A stretch of 64,000 bases of DNA, from contig NZ_BMOS01000003.1 of the NCBI RefSeq assembly GCF_014647195.1, positions 16,753 through 80,752 on the forward strand, written 5' to 3'. Each line of letters starts with the position of its first letter. Position 1 is the stretch's first letter. The notes under the pieces are model-generated. The model was not told the origin of the DNA. It did no database searches and saw only the letters and a list, made by a program, of their open reading frames with translations. The DNA is from Oceanobacillus indicireducens (GTDB lineage: Bacteria; Bacillota; Bacilli; Bacillales; Amphibacillaceae). The position numbers and the translations under genes were made by a program. This document shows, in pieces, positions 48,691-57,946 of the stretch.

Positions 48691-49211
48691 TTATACCACA
48701 AAAACAAAGGCGCAAGCGCCCTTGCAGGTTAAAAACGCGATTCGTTTCGCAACACCTGGGACTGCGATTACTCGTCTCACCGAAGAGCATTTGCACTAGC
48801 ACATCCAGTAGTCGCAGCAACGTACAAACTGTGCCTCCCAGGACGGGGCGAACTTAATCGAACTTCCCCTTTACCGGAATGAGATAAAGGAAACTCGGGC
48901 GACGATAGTGAGTTGATGTTACCCGGTGGACGGATACTTTCCCAATTAAGTAAGATAATCATGCGAATGAGAAAATAGGAATCGTTTGTTTTCTTATTAG
49001 AGCAAGGTAAGCGCCCTAATAGGAAAATAGTTCCCTATTGTTTTCCCATTAAAGTAAGATGATCGATTGGAGGAGTGTGAAGTTTGGGACTGCGCGCTGC
49101 TCGCCCCCCAAAAGATCTGCTAGTTGCTAGGCGCAGAGCGGACGTGGCTAGCCCTGGATACCTAAGTTATCATAGCATTTTTGTTTTATAGTTTCTTATA
49201 CCACAAAAACA
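48691..49211. repeat. Intergenic mosaic repeat flanked by 16-bp direct repeats
   Basis: TTATACCACAAAAACA occurs at 48691-48706 and again at 49196-49211, bounding about 490 bp. Inside are GGCGCAAGCGCC, a TTACCCGGTGGACGG motif like the arm of module X, and two imperfect direct copies of TTTCCCA(A)TTAA(A)GTAAGAT. No gene is credible. It looks like a relative of the composite elements, perhaps an old insertion. Confidence 0.6.
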
Positions 49212-49269
49212 GAACAGTCAAAGCCGGAAATTGCATATCTCGCAATCCGGCTTGACTGACAATAACACT

Positions 49270-50667
49270 TTATAAAAATTTCTTTTTAACATCTTCGCCG
49301 TGGCAACTGAAGCGGATATCACGGTCTTCTACAATCGTTTCAAGATGGACAGGTCTGCCCCAAAGTTCATAAATATAAGGTAATACATGTTCAAGATACG
49401 GTAGGTCAAGTTCGGTTCCCTCGTAATGGTGCATAAGATATAGCTCTCCGTTCCGGTTATAGTCGCCATCCACTACTGTGATATATGGAAATCCACCATT
49501 GACCCGCATTGAAATAAGTTGATCGCGGACTTGTTCATATTCCTTTGTTGAAACCCGGTAATCCCTTCCCTTTTTCTCAAACAGATACATATCCTCGCGC
49601 TCCACAATTTCCTTTGTTAAATAATTGCGGATGAAGGAGATATCTGATTCTATTTCACGGACTTCAAAGATTTTCTCCCGTCCGCTTCCTGGTTTCACAC
49701 CGCGGGAAAGCATCTTCTCCGTCGGGTTGTTGTACCTTTCCTCAATATCTTCAAACATTTTGACTCCTAAATAATACGGGTTGATCGATGTGCGAGAAGG
49801 TTGCAGGACTCCCGAATTTAATGTTGCATATTCAATCGTATCGGCGCTCGTTAAGTCAAGTTCGCGCATGATGCGCTGATGCCAATACGATGCCCAGCCC
49901 TCATTCATGATTTTCGTCTCAAGCTGCGGCCAGAAATAGAGCATCTCTTCCCGGAGCATCGTTAAAATATCACGCTGCCAGTCATCGAGTTCCCTGCTAT
50001 GCTGTTCGATAAAATAAAGTAAATCCTTTTCAGGCTTTGGCGGAAACTTCTTCCGTTCCCTTCTAACAACAGGCTTTTCTTTTACTACTTCATCGAGTCC
50101 CCATAAATCATCATAGGGTGTAGACTTTCGCTCTGGTTTTGTTTCTACTTCTTCATAATTTTGTTCCCCACGCATCAAGGACGGGTCGATATGCTCCTGA
50201 ATGGCGAGCACCCGGTCGAGGAAATCCTCGACCTCTTTTTTCCCGTACCGCATTTCGTAGGCTGCGATTCGCTCTGCTGTCGTAGTCATACTCTCCACCA
50301 TGTCCCGGCGTGTATTAGAGAACCTGACATTGTTCTTGAAAAAGTCGCAGTGGGCGAGAACATGGGCAATTATCATTTTATTTTGGACAAGTGAGTTTGT
50401 ATCAAGTAAAAAAGCATAACAAGGATCAGAATTGATGACAAGTTCATAAATTTTACTTAAACCGAGGTCATATTGGAGCTTCATTTTATGAAACTGTTTA
50501 CCAAAGCTCCAGTGACTAAAACGAGTCGGCATCCCATAAGCGCCAAAGGTATATATAATATCTGCCGGACAAACTTCATAACGCATCGGGTAAAAGTCGA
50601 GTCCGAAACCTTCTGCAATTTCCGTAATCTCCTGAATTGCATATTCCAATTCCTTACTCTCTATCAA
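49270..50667 (-). CDS. spoVR: SpoVR family protein
   Basis: A 465-residue cytoplasmic protein of the SpoVR/YcgB family. The start contains [20 protein letters not shown] (about 18-37). Long conserved blocks include [13 protein letters not shown] (about residue 252) and the C-terminal LYLMHHYEG. In B. subtilis it is needed for normal spore cortex; in proteobacteria it acts with the YeaG (PrkA)-YeaH pair in stress. It overlaps yhbH by 4 bases, and prkA lies upstream, so this is the usual trio. Confidence 0.95.
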   Translation of the reverse strand: MIESKELEYAIQEITEIAEGFGLDFYPMRYEVCPADIIYTFGAYGMPTRFSHWSFGKQFHKMKLQYDLGLSKIYELVINSDPCYAFLLDTNSLVQNKMIIAHVLAHCDFFKNNVRFSNTRRDMVESMTTTAERIAAYEMRYGKKEVEDFLDRVLAIQEHIDPSLMRGEQNYEEVETKPERKSTPYDDLWGLDEVVKEKPVVRRERKKFPPKPEKDLLYFIEQHSRELDDWQRDILTMLREEMLYFWPQLETKIMNEGWASYWHQRIMRELDLTSADTIEYATLNSGVLQPSRTSINPYYLGVKMFEDIEERYNNPTEKMLSRGVKPGSGREKIFEVREIESDISFIRNYLTKEIVEREDMYLFEKKGRDYRVSTKEYEQVRDQLISMRVNGGFPYITVVDGDYNRNGELYLMHHYEGTELDLPYLEHVLPYIYELWGRPVHLETIVEDRDIRFSCHGEDVKKKFL

Positions 50668-51833
50668 CGGGACCCCTCCCTCGTCTTCACCCGTGAGAAA
50701 AAGGTTTTTAGTGCGGGATACACATCTTGTTTCTCCCGAAGCTGATAATAGCGGAAGTTCGGATGCTTTATCGTCTGGTACGTGTTCATCAATGTTGAAT
50801 AACGGTTATAGCTATTTACCTCCCCGTAACCGAACATTTGCGACACATCCAGTAACTCATCAACCAATTGCAGACACTTTACATTATCTGATGTGATATT
50901 CTCCCCGTCCGAAAAATGAATCGGATAAATATTATAACGGGACGGCGGATACTTCTCTTCAATCAATTCCAGTGCTTTTATATAGGCGGAGGAACAAATC
51001 GTCCCACCACTCTCTCCCTTGGAGAAAAAGTCATCCTTTGACACAACTTTCGCCATCGTATGGTGTGCAATGAATTCAAATTCAACCGTCTGATATTTTT
51101 TAATTAAAAAGCGGTTCATCCAGAAAAAGAAACTGCGCGCCATATACTTTTCAAATGTTCCCATAGAAGCACTTGTATCCATCATCGCAAGGACTACCGC
51201 TTTCGATTCATGCTTCACTTCTTCATTCCATGTTTTAAAACGTAAATCATCCGGATGAATCGGCGTGATACTTGCCTCGCCTTCTGTTGCATTCCGTTTC
51301 AAAGCAGATAAAATCGTCCGTTTCTTATCGATATTCCCCATGAGACCTTTTTTGCGAATATCATTGAACTCAATGTTCTCCGTTACCATTTCTCCCGTTT
51401 CTTTTTCCGCTAAGTTCGGCAGTTCCAGCTCTTTTAATAATGCAGCTTCAATATCAGCGAGGGATACCTCCATCTCATAAAAATCTTCTCCCGGCTGATC
51501 ACCTGGTTTCTCCCCGCCGCCTTTTCCTTCCTCACTTCCTGAGCGGGCGATCACATCACCGACCTGACTCTCTCCATCCCCTTGACCGACATGTTTTGTT
51601 TTATCATGGTTATAACGGATTTTATATTCATCCAGGGAGCGGATTGGAATTTTTACAACCTTCTTACCATCAGAAAGAATAATGTTCTCCTGACTGATTA
51701 AATCGGGTAGATTGTTTTTTATAGCTTCCCGGACCTTTTCTAAATGACGTTGCTGATCCTGATTGCCTTTACGATGGAGAGACCAATTTTCCTTGGAAAC
51801 GATAAATTGCTGCTTATTTGGCTTTTCTCCCAT
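50664..51833 (-). CDS. yhbH: YhbH family protein (DUF444)
   Basis: A 389-residue protein of the YhbH/YeaH family. The conserved end region has a von-Willebrand-like MIDAS motif, [13 protein letters not shown] (about residue 227), and the N-terminal part has the [19 protein letters not shown] block. A Gly/Glu-rich linker (about 88-112) separates them. In B. subtilis, YhbH is a sporulation protein of unknown activity and a partner of PrkA and SpoVR. ATG follows AAGGAGGAGAAAG. Its start lies beyond an intergenic composite element that separates it from prkA. Confidence 0.93.
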   Translation of the reverse strand: MGEKPNKQQFIVSKENWSLHRKGNQDQQRHLEKVREAIKNNLPDLISQENIILSDGKKVVKIPIRSLDEYKIRYNHDKTKHVGQGDGESQVGDVIARSGSEEGKGGGEKPGDQPGEDFYEMEVSLADIEAALLKELELPNLAEKETGEMVTENIEFNDIRKKGLMGNIDKKRTILSALKRNATEGEASITPIHPDDLRFKTWNEEVKHESKAVVLAMMDTSASMGTFEKYMARSFFFWMNRFLIKKYQTVEFEFIAHHTMAKVVSKDDFFSKGESGGTICSSAYIKALELIEEKYPPSRYNIYPIHFSDGENITSDNVKCLQLVDELLDVSQMFGYGEVNSYNRYSTLMNTYQTIKHPNFRYYQLREKQDVYPALKTFFSRVKTREGSR

Positions 51834-51954
51834 CTTTCTCCTCCTTCATATCCCTTTCAAAATGAATACTGCTTGTTATATCCTATTCATCTTCAGGATC
51901 AATTGCTTCTGCTTCCCCAACAACTCCATTTACGCCACCATAAAATATAACTTT

Positions 51955-52494
51955 CATTCAGCGTAAGTCTCATTGGCTCGTTTATTAGAACCTTAATCGC
52001 CGTTCCGTTGCCCGGCGGACGGATGCGCATCCTAAGGCACAGCCGAGGCCTCGACGCACAGGGACGTGCTAATGCAGACGTCGCCACATACGAGAGCATT
52101 CTTAGTCCGCCTCGGAAGAAAACCGCTTCCTGCTCAGGTATGAACTCGTGCTTTTCCCGTAGAAGTCACCGTCCGCCGGGCAACAGAACTGGTAGAGAGC
52201 GTTATTATTAGCAACTACCCCATCATGATGATGGTTCTATTCCTAAATTAATAAATAGTGCTCCAAATTTGGCCTTTCCTCGGAGTAGTCCAGACACCTC
52301 GAGACTCCTGCGGGAGGCCGGCTAAGTACGGTCACGTCCTGTGACCAATGCCGGCATTAGAACTTCCTGTTCGTCGATAGGCTTGGTGAGACCCCACAGG
52401 GCGATAGCCCGAGGAGGCTCAACAGCCGCCCGCGGAAAGCGAGAGGTGTCTGGACTGCGGACCTCCGGATAAAAAGTTGCACTTATGCTAAGTT
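51955..52494 (-). mobile_element. Composite GC-rich intergenic element, copy B (inverted relative to A)
   Basis: About 540 bp, bounded by CATTCAGCGTAAGT and ACTTATGCTAAGTT. It contains module X (52007-52184; arms GTTGCCCGGCGGACGG and complement) and module Y (52287-52456; arms AGTCCAGACACCTC and complement), in the reverse order of copy A. The spacer with GTGCTCCAAATTTGG is also shared. It separates prkA from yhbH. No gene seen. Confidence 0.8.
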
Positions 52495-52502
52495 TCGTGA
52501 TA

Positions 52503-54398
52503 TTAACGGTTCAGTAGGCTTCCGACATATCGGAGCAGTTCGTTAGCAGAGGTAGAGTTATAACCGTATTCATCAATGAGCCTCGCGATGACTTCATTCA
52601 CTTTTTTCAGCTGATTTTCATCCGGCGTCTGGGAGGTTGTTGTTATTTTCACGACGTCTTTTAAGTCTGCAAACAATTTTTTCTGAATCGCTTCCCGCAG
52701 CCGTTCATGTGAACTATAATCAAATCGTTTTCCTTTACGTGCATAGGCAGATAAACGAATTAAAATTTCTTCACGGAAAGCTTTCTTCGCATTTTCCGAA
52801 ATTCCAATCTGCTCCTCAATCGATCGCATGAGCTTTTCATCTGGGTTCATCTCTTCCCCTGTCAATGGATCACGCAGCTTATTCTTGTTACAATAGGCCT
52901 CGACATTATCGAGATAGTTATCAAGTAAAGATTTTGCTGATTCTTCATAAGAATAGACAAATGCTTTCTGGACTTCATTTTTTGCGATTTCATCGTATTC
53001 CTTCCTGGCGACAGCAATGTAATTCATATATTTCTCCGCATCTTCCCTCGAAATCGCCGGATGTTGATCAAGCCCATCTTTCAAGGAGCGAAGTACATCT
53101 AACGCATTAATTGACGGAACTTCTTTACGGATGATGGCAGAAGAGATTCTGTTGATTACATAACGCGGATCAATTCCGGACATCCCTTCATCTTGATGCT
53201 CACGCCCGAGCTCTTCAATATCGACTTGGTTAAATCCTTCAACATTTTCTCCATCATAAAGACGCATTTTCTTCACGAGATCGATTCCTTGCTTTTTCGA
53301 ATCCTTCAAACGAGTCAGTATGGAAAAAATGGCTGCAACCCTTAATGCGTGCGGAGCAATATGAACATCCGCTATATCACTTTCCATAATCATCTTTTCA
53401 TAAATCTTTTCTTCTTCACTCACTCGGAGATTATACGGGATTGGCATGACGATGATTCTCGAATGGAGCGCTTCGTTCTTTTTATTGGCGATAAATGAGC
53501 GGTACTCCGTCTCATTCGAGTGGGCTATGATCATCTCATCCGCTGAGATTAATGCGAATCTTCCCGCCTTAAAATTCCCTTCCTGTGTTAACGATAATAA
53601 GTGCCATAAAAATTTCTCATCAGACTTCAATATCTCCTGAAACTCCATCATTCCACGGTTTGCCTTATTCAACTCACCGTCAAAACGATATGCCCGCGGA
53701 TCGGATTCCGACCCGTATTCCGCAATCGTTGAAAAGTCGATGCTTCCGGTTAAATCGGCAATATCCTGGGATTTAGGATCGGATGGACTGAATGTCCCAA
53801 TCCCGGTCCGTTTATCTTCTGAGAAAAAGATTCGTTCCACACGTACATCTTCAATTCGTCCATCATATTCTTGCTCAAGTCGCATCGTATTGAGTGGAGA
53901 CAGGCTCCCTTCAATCCGGATACCATATTCATCCTGGAAATCTTTACGCAGATGTGGCGGAATTAAATGGAGCGGATCTTCATGCATGGGACATCCTTTA
54001 ATCGCATAAACAGCACCTGCATCTGTACGGGTATATTCTTCCAATCCACGTTTTAACAGGGTTACAATCGTAGACTTTCCGCCACTCACTGGACCCATTA
54101 GTAATAAAATCCGTTTTCTAACATCCAAACGCTTAGCTGCCGGGTGAAAATACTCCTCCACGAGCCGCTCAATCGCCTCTTCTAATCCGAATATATCATC
54201 CCCGAAAAAATGATAGGTTTTCCTGCCATTTTTTTCGGTGAATCCTTTATCTTTAATCATATTATATATACGGGAGTGAGCAGATTGAGCGACATGGGGT
54301 CTCTCTTTGACAATCTCAAGATACTCGGCAAACGTTCCTTCCCACCGTAAACGATTTTCCTCTTCGCGGTACGCTCGAACTTTATTTATAATTTCCAT
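52503..54398 (-). CDS. prkA: PrkA AAA+ serine kinase / protease
   Basis: A 631-residue protein, the same length as B. subtilis PrkA, counted from MEIINKVRAYREEE after AGGGAGTAACT. Walker A LMGPVSGGKSTIV (about residue 105) and the AAA_PrkA core are followed by the C-terminal PrkA domain (ending SANELLRYVGSLL). Earlier described as a Ser kinase, it is now regarded as an AAA+ Lon-like protease in B. subtilis sporulation. With yhbH and spoVR downstream it forms the YeaGH/SpoVR stress module, but an element of about 540 bp is wedged between it and yhbH. Confidence 0.96.
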   Translation of the reverse strand: MEIINKVRAYREEENRLRWEGTFAEYLEIVKERPHVAQSAHSRIYNMIKDKGFTEKNGRKTYHFFGDDIFGLEEAIERLVEEYFHPAAKRLDVRKRILLLMGPVSGGKSTIVTLLKRGLEEYTRTDAGAVYAIKGCPMHEDPLHLIPPHLRKDFQDEYGIRIEGSLSPLNTMRLEQEYDGRIEDVRVERIFFSEDKRTGIGTFSPSDPKSQDIADLTGSIDFSTIAEYGSESDPRAYRFDGELNKANRGMMEFQEILKSDEKFLWHLLSLTQEGNFKAGRFALISADEMIIAHSNETEYRSFIANKKNEALHSRIIVMPIPYNLRVSEEEKIYEKMIMESDIADVHIAPHALRVAAIFSILTRLKDSKKQGIDLVKKMRLYDGENVEGFNQVDIEELGREHQDEGMSGIDPRYVINRISSAIIRKEVPSINALDVLRSLKDGLDQHPAISREDAEKYMNYIAVARKEYDEIAKNEVQKAFVYSYEESAKSLLDNYLDNVEAYCNKNKLRDPLTGEEMNPDEKLMRSIEEQIGISENAKKAFREEILIRLSAYARKGKRFDYSSHERLREAIQKKLFADLKDVVKITTTSQTPDENQLKKVNEVIARLIDEYGYNSTSANELLRYVGSLLNR

Positions 54399-54475
54399 AG
54401 TTACTCCCTCCATGATAGCGGCGATTTATATATCCTATGCCGGACAGGGAGTTAACATTACCCCGGAATAAGAAA

Positions 54476-54518
54476 GGACCGCCAGAACGAGTATCTTACT
54501 ACTTCGTTCCGGCGGTCC
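54476..54518 (-). terminator. Terminator after lipoprotein gene
   Basis: GGACCGCC-GAACGA/TCGTTC-GGCGGTCC stem with one internal mismatch, followed on the minus strand by TTTCTTATT, upstream of prkA. Confidence 0.8.
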
Positions 54519-54550
54519 TGATGTACTTGGTCGCGAGGCTTGACTAGTTT

Positions 54551-54602
54551 TTTATCACGTATTAATGGTCTGTAATACCCCCACTGAATGAGTTTCACTT
54601 TA
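54551..54602 (-). repeat. Two-hairpin repeat, 52-bp short form
   Basis: Same structure as 8287-8338, in reverse orientation. It overlaps the last codons of the lipoprotein gene; its start ATAAAGTGAAAC supplies the TGA stop. Confidence 0.8.
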
Positions 54603-55029
54603 TAGATTCATTGTAATATTCGTTGGTAACTTTTTCAGCTTCGACAATTTCGTATTGGCTCGATGTTTTCAGGACGACCCAGGTCATGATATCTTCTTCA
54701 CCTGCATCGTTCACAACGTAATGCCAGCGTTCTCCATACATCTCGTCCAATTCTTCCACAATTTCGGGATTCAATCGTTTGTCAGTAAGTTCAATTGCGT
54801 TTAAAAGTTTAACCCCTTCTACACTACGGACTTGAGCCGCCAGTTCTTCTACTAGTTCCTCAATCGAATGCTCGCTTAAAAATTCTTCACTGAAATAAGC
54901 TGCCACAGCTGCTTCATTTTCCATTAGTGCCTGTCCGTACATATCCTCCACAACAGAAACCGATGCAGGGTTAAAACATCCAGTTAAAAGAAAGACAGAA
55001 CTAACTAACAAAGCAGTAATTTTTCGCAT
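54595..55029 (-). CDS. Small lipoprotein of unknown function
   Basis: A 144-residue predicted lipoprotein: signal peptide with lipobox LLTGC at about residue 18, then an acidic helical domain (ENEAAVAAYFSEEFLSEHS, VEELAAQVRSVEGVK). It resembles small DUF4878/NTF2-like lipoproteins in layout, but I cannot assign a family. The last two codons and the stop (ATAAAGTGA) coincide with the end of the short repeat, so the original C-terminus may have been replaced by the insertion. Confidence 0.75.
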   Translation of the reverse strand: MRKITALLVSSVFLLTGCFNPASVSVVEDMYGQALMENEAAVAAYFSEEFLSEHSIEELVEELAAQVRSVEGVKLLNAIELTDKRLNPEIVEELDEMYGERWHYVVNDAGEEDIMTWVVLKTSSQYEIVEAEKVTNEYYNESIK

Positions 55030-55038
55030 GCCATTACC

Positions 55039-55863
55039 TTAGAAATCATCTGGATTGGAACCGGTACGTTCATTTATGTTCATGCCAGCAATTTGTTCCA
55101 CTTCTTCTGCAGTAAGCTTGAAATCAAAGATATCCGCATTTTCAATCATTCTGTTTTTATTGATCGATTTTGGAATTGTCATAACACCCTGGTCCAAATC
55201 CCAACGTAAAAGTACTTGGGGTACTGTTTTTCCATACTTTTCGGCAATATCAACAAGTAATGGCTCATCGAAAATACGTCCCTTTTTGAGTGGAGACCAT
55301 GCTTGCATTTGAATATCATTTTCTTTACAGAAAGCTAATACATCGCGTTGTGTCAGATGTGGGTGGAATTCAATTTGATTCACTACCGGTTTCACTTCTG
55401 CATCTTTTAGCAGCTCTTCCAGATGATGGACATGGAAGTTACTGACACCGATAGCTCGCACCTTTTTATCCCGGTAAAGTTTTTCGAGTGCTCTCCATGT
55501 ATCTTTAAATTTCCCTGATACTGGCCAGTGAATAAGATAAAGGTCAAGATAATCGAGTCCTAACTTTTCCAAAGATTCATCAATTGCCTGCAATGTAGAT
55601 TCGTATCCTTGTTGATCGTTCCAAACTTTAGATGTAACGAAAATTTCATCCCGAGGGATTCCGGAATCTTTAATTGCTTGTCCGACACCTTCTTCATTTC
55701 CGTAAACGCTTGCTGTGTCAATCAGACGGTAACCGACAGATAGTGCATCCCTAACGGCATTAATTACAGTATCACCGTCTTCTACTTTAAATACACCGAG
55801 TCCGAATCCAGGCATCTTCACGCCATTATTTAATGTGATTGTATCTTGCAAGTTATTAATCAT
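55039..55863 (-). CDS. Aldo/keto reductase
   Basis: A 274-residue NADPH-dependent TIM-barrel oxidoreductase. The catalytic Asp and Tyr are in RLIDTASVYGNEEGVG (about residues 45-60), Lys in IFVTSKVW, and His in YLIHWPV. Broad substrate range (aldehydes, methylglyoxal; B. subtilis YvgN/YtbE relatives). Start MINNLQDT follows GGGAGGATAACG. The next gene, a lipoprotein, starts 9 bases downstream of its stop, so both may be co-transcribed. Confidence 0.92.
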   Translation of the reverse strand: MINNLQDTITLNNGVKMPGFGLGVFKVEDGDTVINAVRDALSVGYRLIDTASVYGNEEGVGQAIKDSGIPRDEIFVTSKVWNDQQGYESTLQAIDESLEKLGLDYLDLYLIHWPVSGKFKDTWRALEKLYRDKKVRAIGVSNFHVHHLEELLKDAEVKPVVNQIEFHPHLTQRDVLAFCKENDIQMQAWSPLKKGRIFDEPLLVDIAEKYGKTVPQVLLRWDLDQGVMTIPKSINKNRMIENADIFDFKLTAEEVEQIAGMNINERTGSNPDDF

Positions 55864-55991
55864 CGTTATCCTCCCATTCATTACTTCTATCGTCTTCTAT
55901 CTTATCATTATTTTCTTACTTCTAACAAATTGAATGAAAGGGAAAAAATATCGTATAAAGCTGAAAAATTATTATAAGAGCATCTGCCGCT

Positions 55992-56148
55992 CCGGAAATA
56001 TACTTTGAGTATGCTTGGCGGGTAAAGGCTATTGGCCCGTGGGTCTCGCCTATGCCGGCCGACGAACAGGGCGTTCTAATGTCGGTGCCCGCCACAGGAC
56101 TTGAATGTGCTTAGTCGCCCTTTTGCTGGGGTCTCCATATATTTCCGG
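55992..56148. repeat. Degenerate GC-rich hairpin repeat
   Basis: 11-bp inverted ends CCGGAAATATA / TATATTTCCGG enclose GTGGGTCTCGCC, GCCGGCCGACGAACAGGG and GGGGTCTCC motifs like those in module Y of the composite elements. Fills most of the 336-base gap between the MBL hydrolase and the aldo/keto reductase. Confidence 0.65.
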
Positions 56149-56199
56149 CACTGATCAGCAATGTTAACTTGTTTTCTTCTATATTAAAATAGTTATAGC

Positions 56200-57138
56200 T
56201 CAACTTCGATATACATAAACCTCACCTTGTAGTTCCCTTATGCATTCTCCTTTTAGGCGGAGATATTCTAGGTGGGCGAGGGTTTCACCGATTGCGAACC
56301 GTGTTTCATGGATATTTAATTGTTTATTGAAAAGCTTTTCGCATGCCTCGTAAACCGTGCAGCCTGTTTGAATAATTTCGTGCAAAGCAGCAAGTCTTTC
56401 GTCGTGGTGTGCTTTTAATTCAAGCACCCGCAAGTGGCCGTCATGAAATGGTTTCCCGTGTGAAGGGATAATAAAGTCGACCTCAAGTGCAGCAATTTTA
56501 TCCAAAGAATCGAAGTAACTCGCGAGCGGATTCGGGTCACCATGGAACCAGTGGGAAATGTTTGGTGTAATCTTCGGTAAAATATGATCCGTGCTGAGAA
56601 GTGCATTCTTTTCTTTATTATAAAAGGTGACAAGTCCTTCCGAATGGCCCGGTGTAAAAATAACTTCATATTCATATTTTCCGAGAACAAGCTTTTCCCC
56701 TTCTTCTAAATAATGCCCGACGTTCGGATAAGGTTGTACCCTTGGTACAAATTCTTCGGTATTCTCAATCATTTGCCGTGCAACTTGTTCTGGTATTCCG
56801 GATAACGTATAATATTTCCCGAGTTCGCTAAGCAATCCTTCTTCCCAGCTATATAGCCCATTTTCCGCATCGATTTGGGACATGGACACCTTGGATCCAT
56901 ACTTCTCTTGAAAAGCTCCTGCATACCCGTAATGATCTGGATGATAATGGGTAATAATCAAATCAGTGACCTCTTTGCCTGCAAGCTCTTCTTCCCAACG
57001 TTTCACCGTCTCCTTATTATGAAGACCAACGTCAATGACTGTATAGCCATCCACTCCTTCTGCAAGGAAGCAATTCACATGGTTCAGGCGAAATGGCAAG
57101 TCAAGCCGGATAAGTCGTAAACCATACTCCTCTAACAT
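56200..57138 (-). CDS. MBL-fold metallo-hydrolase
   Basis: A 312-residue glyoxalase-II-like hydrolase. The zinc motif THYHPDHYGYAG is at about residue 60, with later ligands in FTPGHSEGLVTFY, LLSTDHIL and a C-terminal PSHGKPFHD. A C-terminal winged-helix-like domain follows, as in LACTB2-type MBL proteins. Substrate unknown (thioester or other). It ends the NMO - enoyl-CoA hydratase - MBL operon. Confidence 0.9.
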   Translation of the reverse strand: MLEEYGLRLIRLDLPFRLNHVNCFLAEGVDGYTVIDVGLHNKETVKRWEEELAGKEVTDLIITHYHPDHYGYAGAFQEKYGSKVSMSQIDAENGLYSWEEGLLSELGKYYTLSGIPEQVARQMIENTEEFVPRVQPYPNVGHYLEEGEKLVLGKYEYEVIFTPGHSEGLVTFYNKEKNALLSTDHILPKITPNISHWFHGDPNPLASYFDSLDKIAALEVDFIIPSHGKPFHDGHLRVLELKAHHDERLAALHEIIQTGCTVYEACEKLFNKQLNIHETRFAIGETLAHLEYLRLKGECIRELQGEVYVYRS

Positions 57139-57158
57139 TTAGATCAACACCTTTCGCC

Positions 57159-57932
57159 TCAATTACCTTTAAAGTTTGGTTTTCGCTTTTCAAAAAACGC
57201 TGCAATCCCCTCTTTATTATCTTCAGATTGGAGGAGCAGTGTCTGAATTGCTGTTTCTTGTAAATCACTCGTTTCATAATTCAGCTGCTCAGCATGGTTC
57301 ACGAAATGCTTCACAAACTGATTCGCAAGCGGAGGGCCGTCTACAATAAATTGGGCATACTCTGTTGCTTCCTCCATTAGATTTTCCTTGGCAACATGAT
57401 TAACAAGCCCCCAAGCTTTCAATTCATCCGCAGATACAGGTTTTGCTGAAGAAAGCCATTCTTTTACAAGCGGACGCGGGACATTGTCTGTTAAAGCTTT
57501 CATCAGCCCAAGGTCGGGAATCAGTGCAATATTTGAAAAGCTGCTAATGAATGTTGCTTTGCTCTCCGCTACAATAAAGTCTGCCGCCATTGCAATACTA
57601 AACCCAGCTCCAGCAGCAAAGCCATTCACAGCCGCAACAACATACGTATCCATCTTACGGATGATCTGGACGACTTCGAGCGCCCGCTTCATATACTTCA
57701 TAATGGAAGCGGATTCATTTAAGGTGTGAAGTGTTTCTAAATCACCGCCAGCTGAAAACCCTTTTCCCTCACCTGATAAAATGACAGCACGAATTGCTTG
57801 ATCCTCATCTGCATCTTTTAGGGCTGCAATTACGTCATTTACAAGTTCGATGGATAAGGCATTCCGCTTATCCGGCCGGTTCATTGAAATATAAGCGATA
57901 CTATTTTCTTTTGTTACTTTTACTAACTCCAT
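57159..57932 (-). CDS. Enoyl-CoA hydratase/isomerase family protein
   Basis: A 257-residue crotonase fold. The oxyanion-hole segments are GKGFSAGGDLETL (about residues 54-66) and NGFAAGAGFSIAMAADF (about 104-120). The usual catalytic Glu pair is only partly evident (SFSNIALIPDLGLM), so isomerase or another crotonase reaction is possible. Probably in fatty-acid or branched-chain breakdown. It lies 14 bases after nitronate monooxygenase. Confidence 0.88.
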   Translation of the reverse strand: MELVKVTKENSIAYISMNRPDKRNALSIELVNDVIAALKDADEDQAIRAVILSGEGKGFSAGGDLETLHTLNESASIMKYMKRALEVVQIIRKMDTYVVAAVNGFAAGAGFSIAMAADFIVAESKATFISSFSNIALIPDLGLMKALTDNVPRPLVKEWLSSAKPVSADELKAWGLVNHVAKENLMEEATEYAQFIVDGPPLANQFVKHFVNHAEQLNYETSDLQETAIQTLLLQSEDNKEGIAAFFEKRKPNFKGN

Positions 57933-57946
57933 ACTCTCTCCCCCTC

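Noticed and set aside
51899..52211. Open frames within composite copy B
   Set aside because: Same reasons; they encode the complementary strand of module X and show no protein-like composition.
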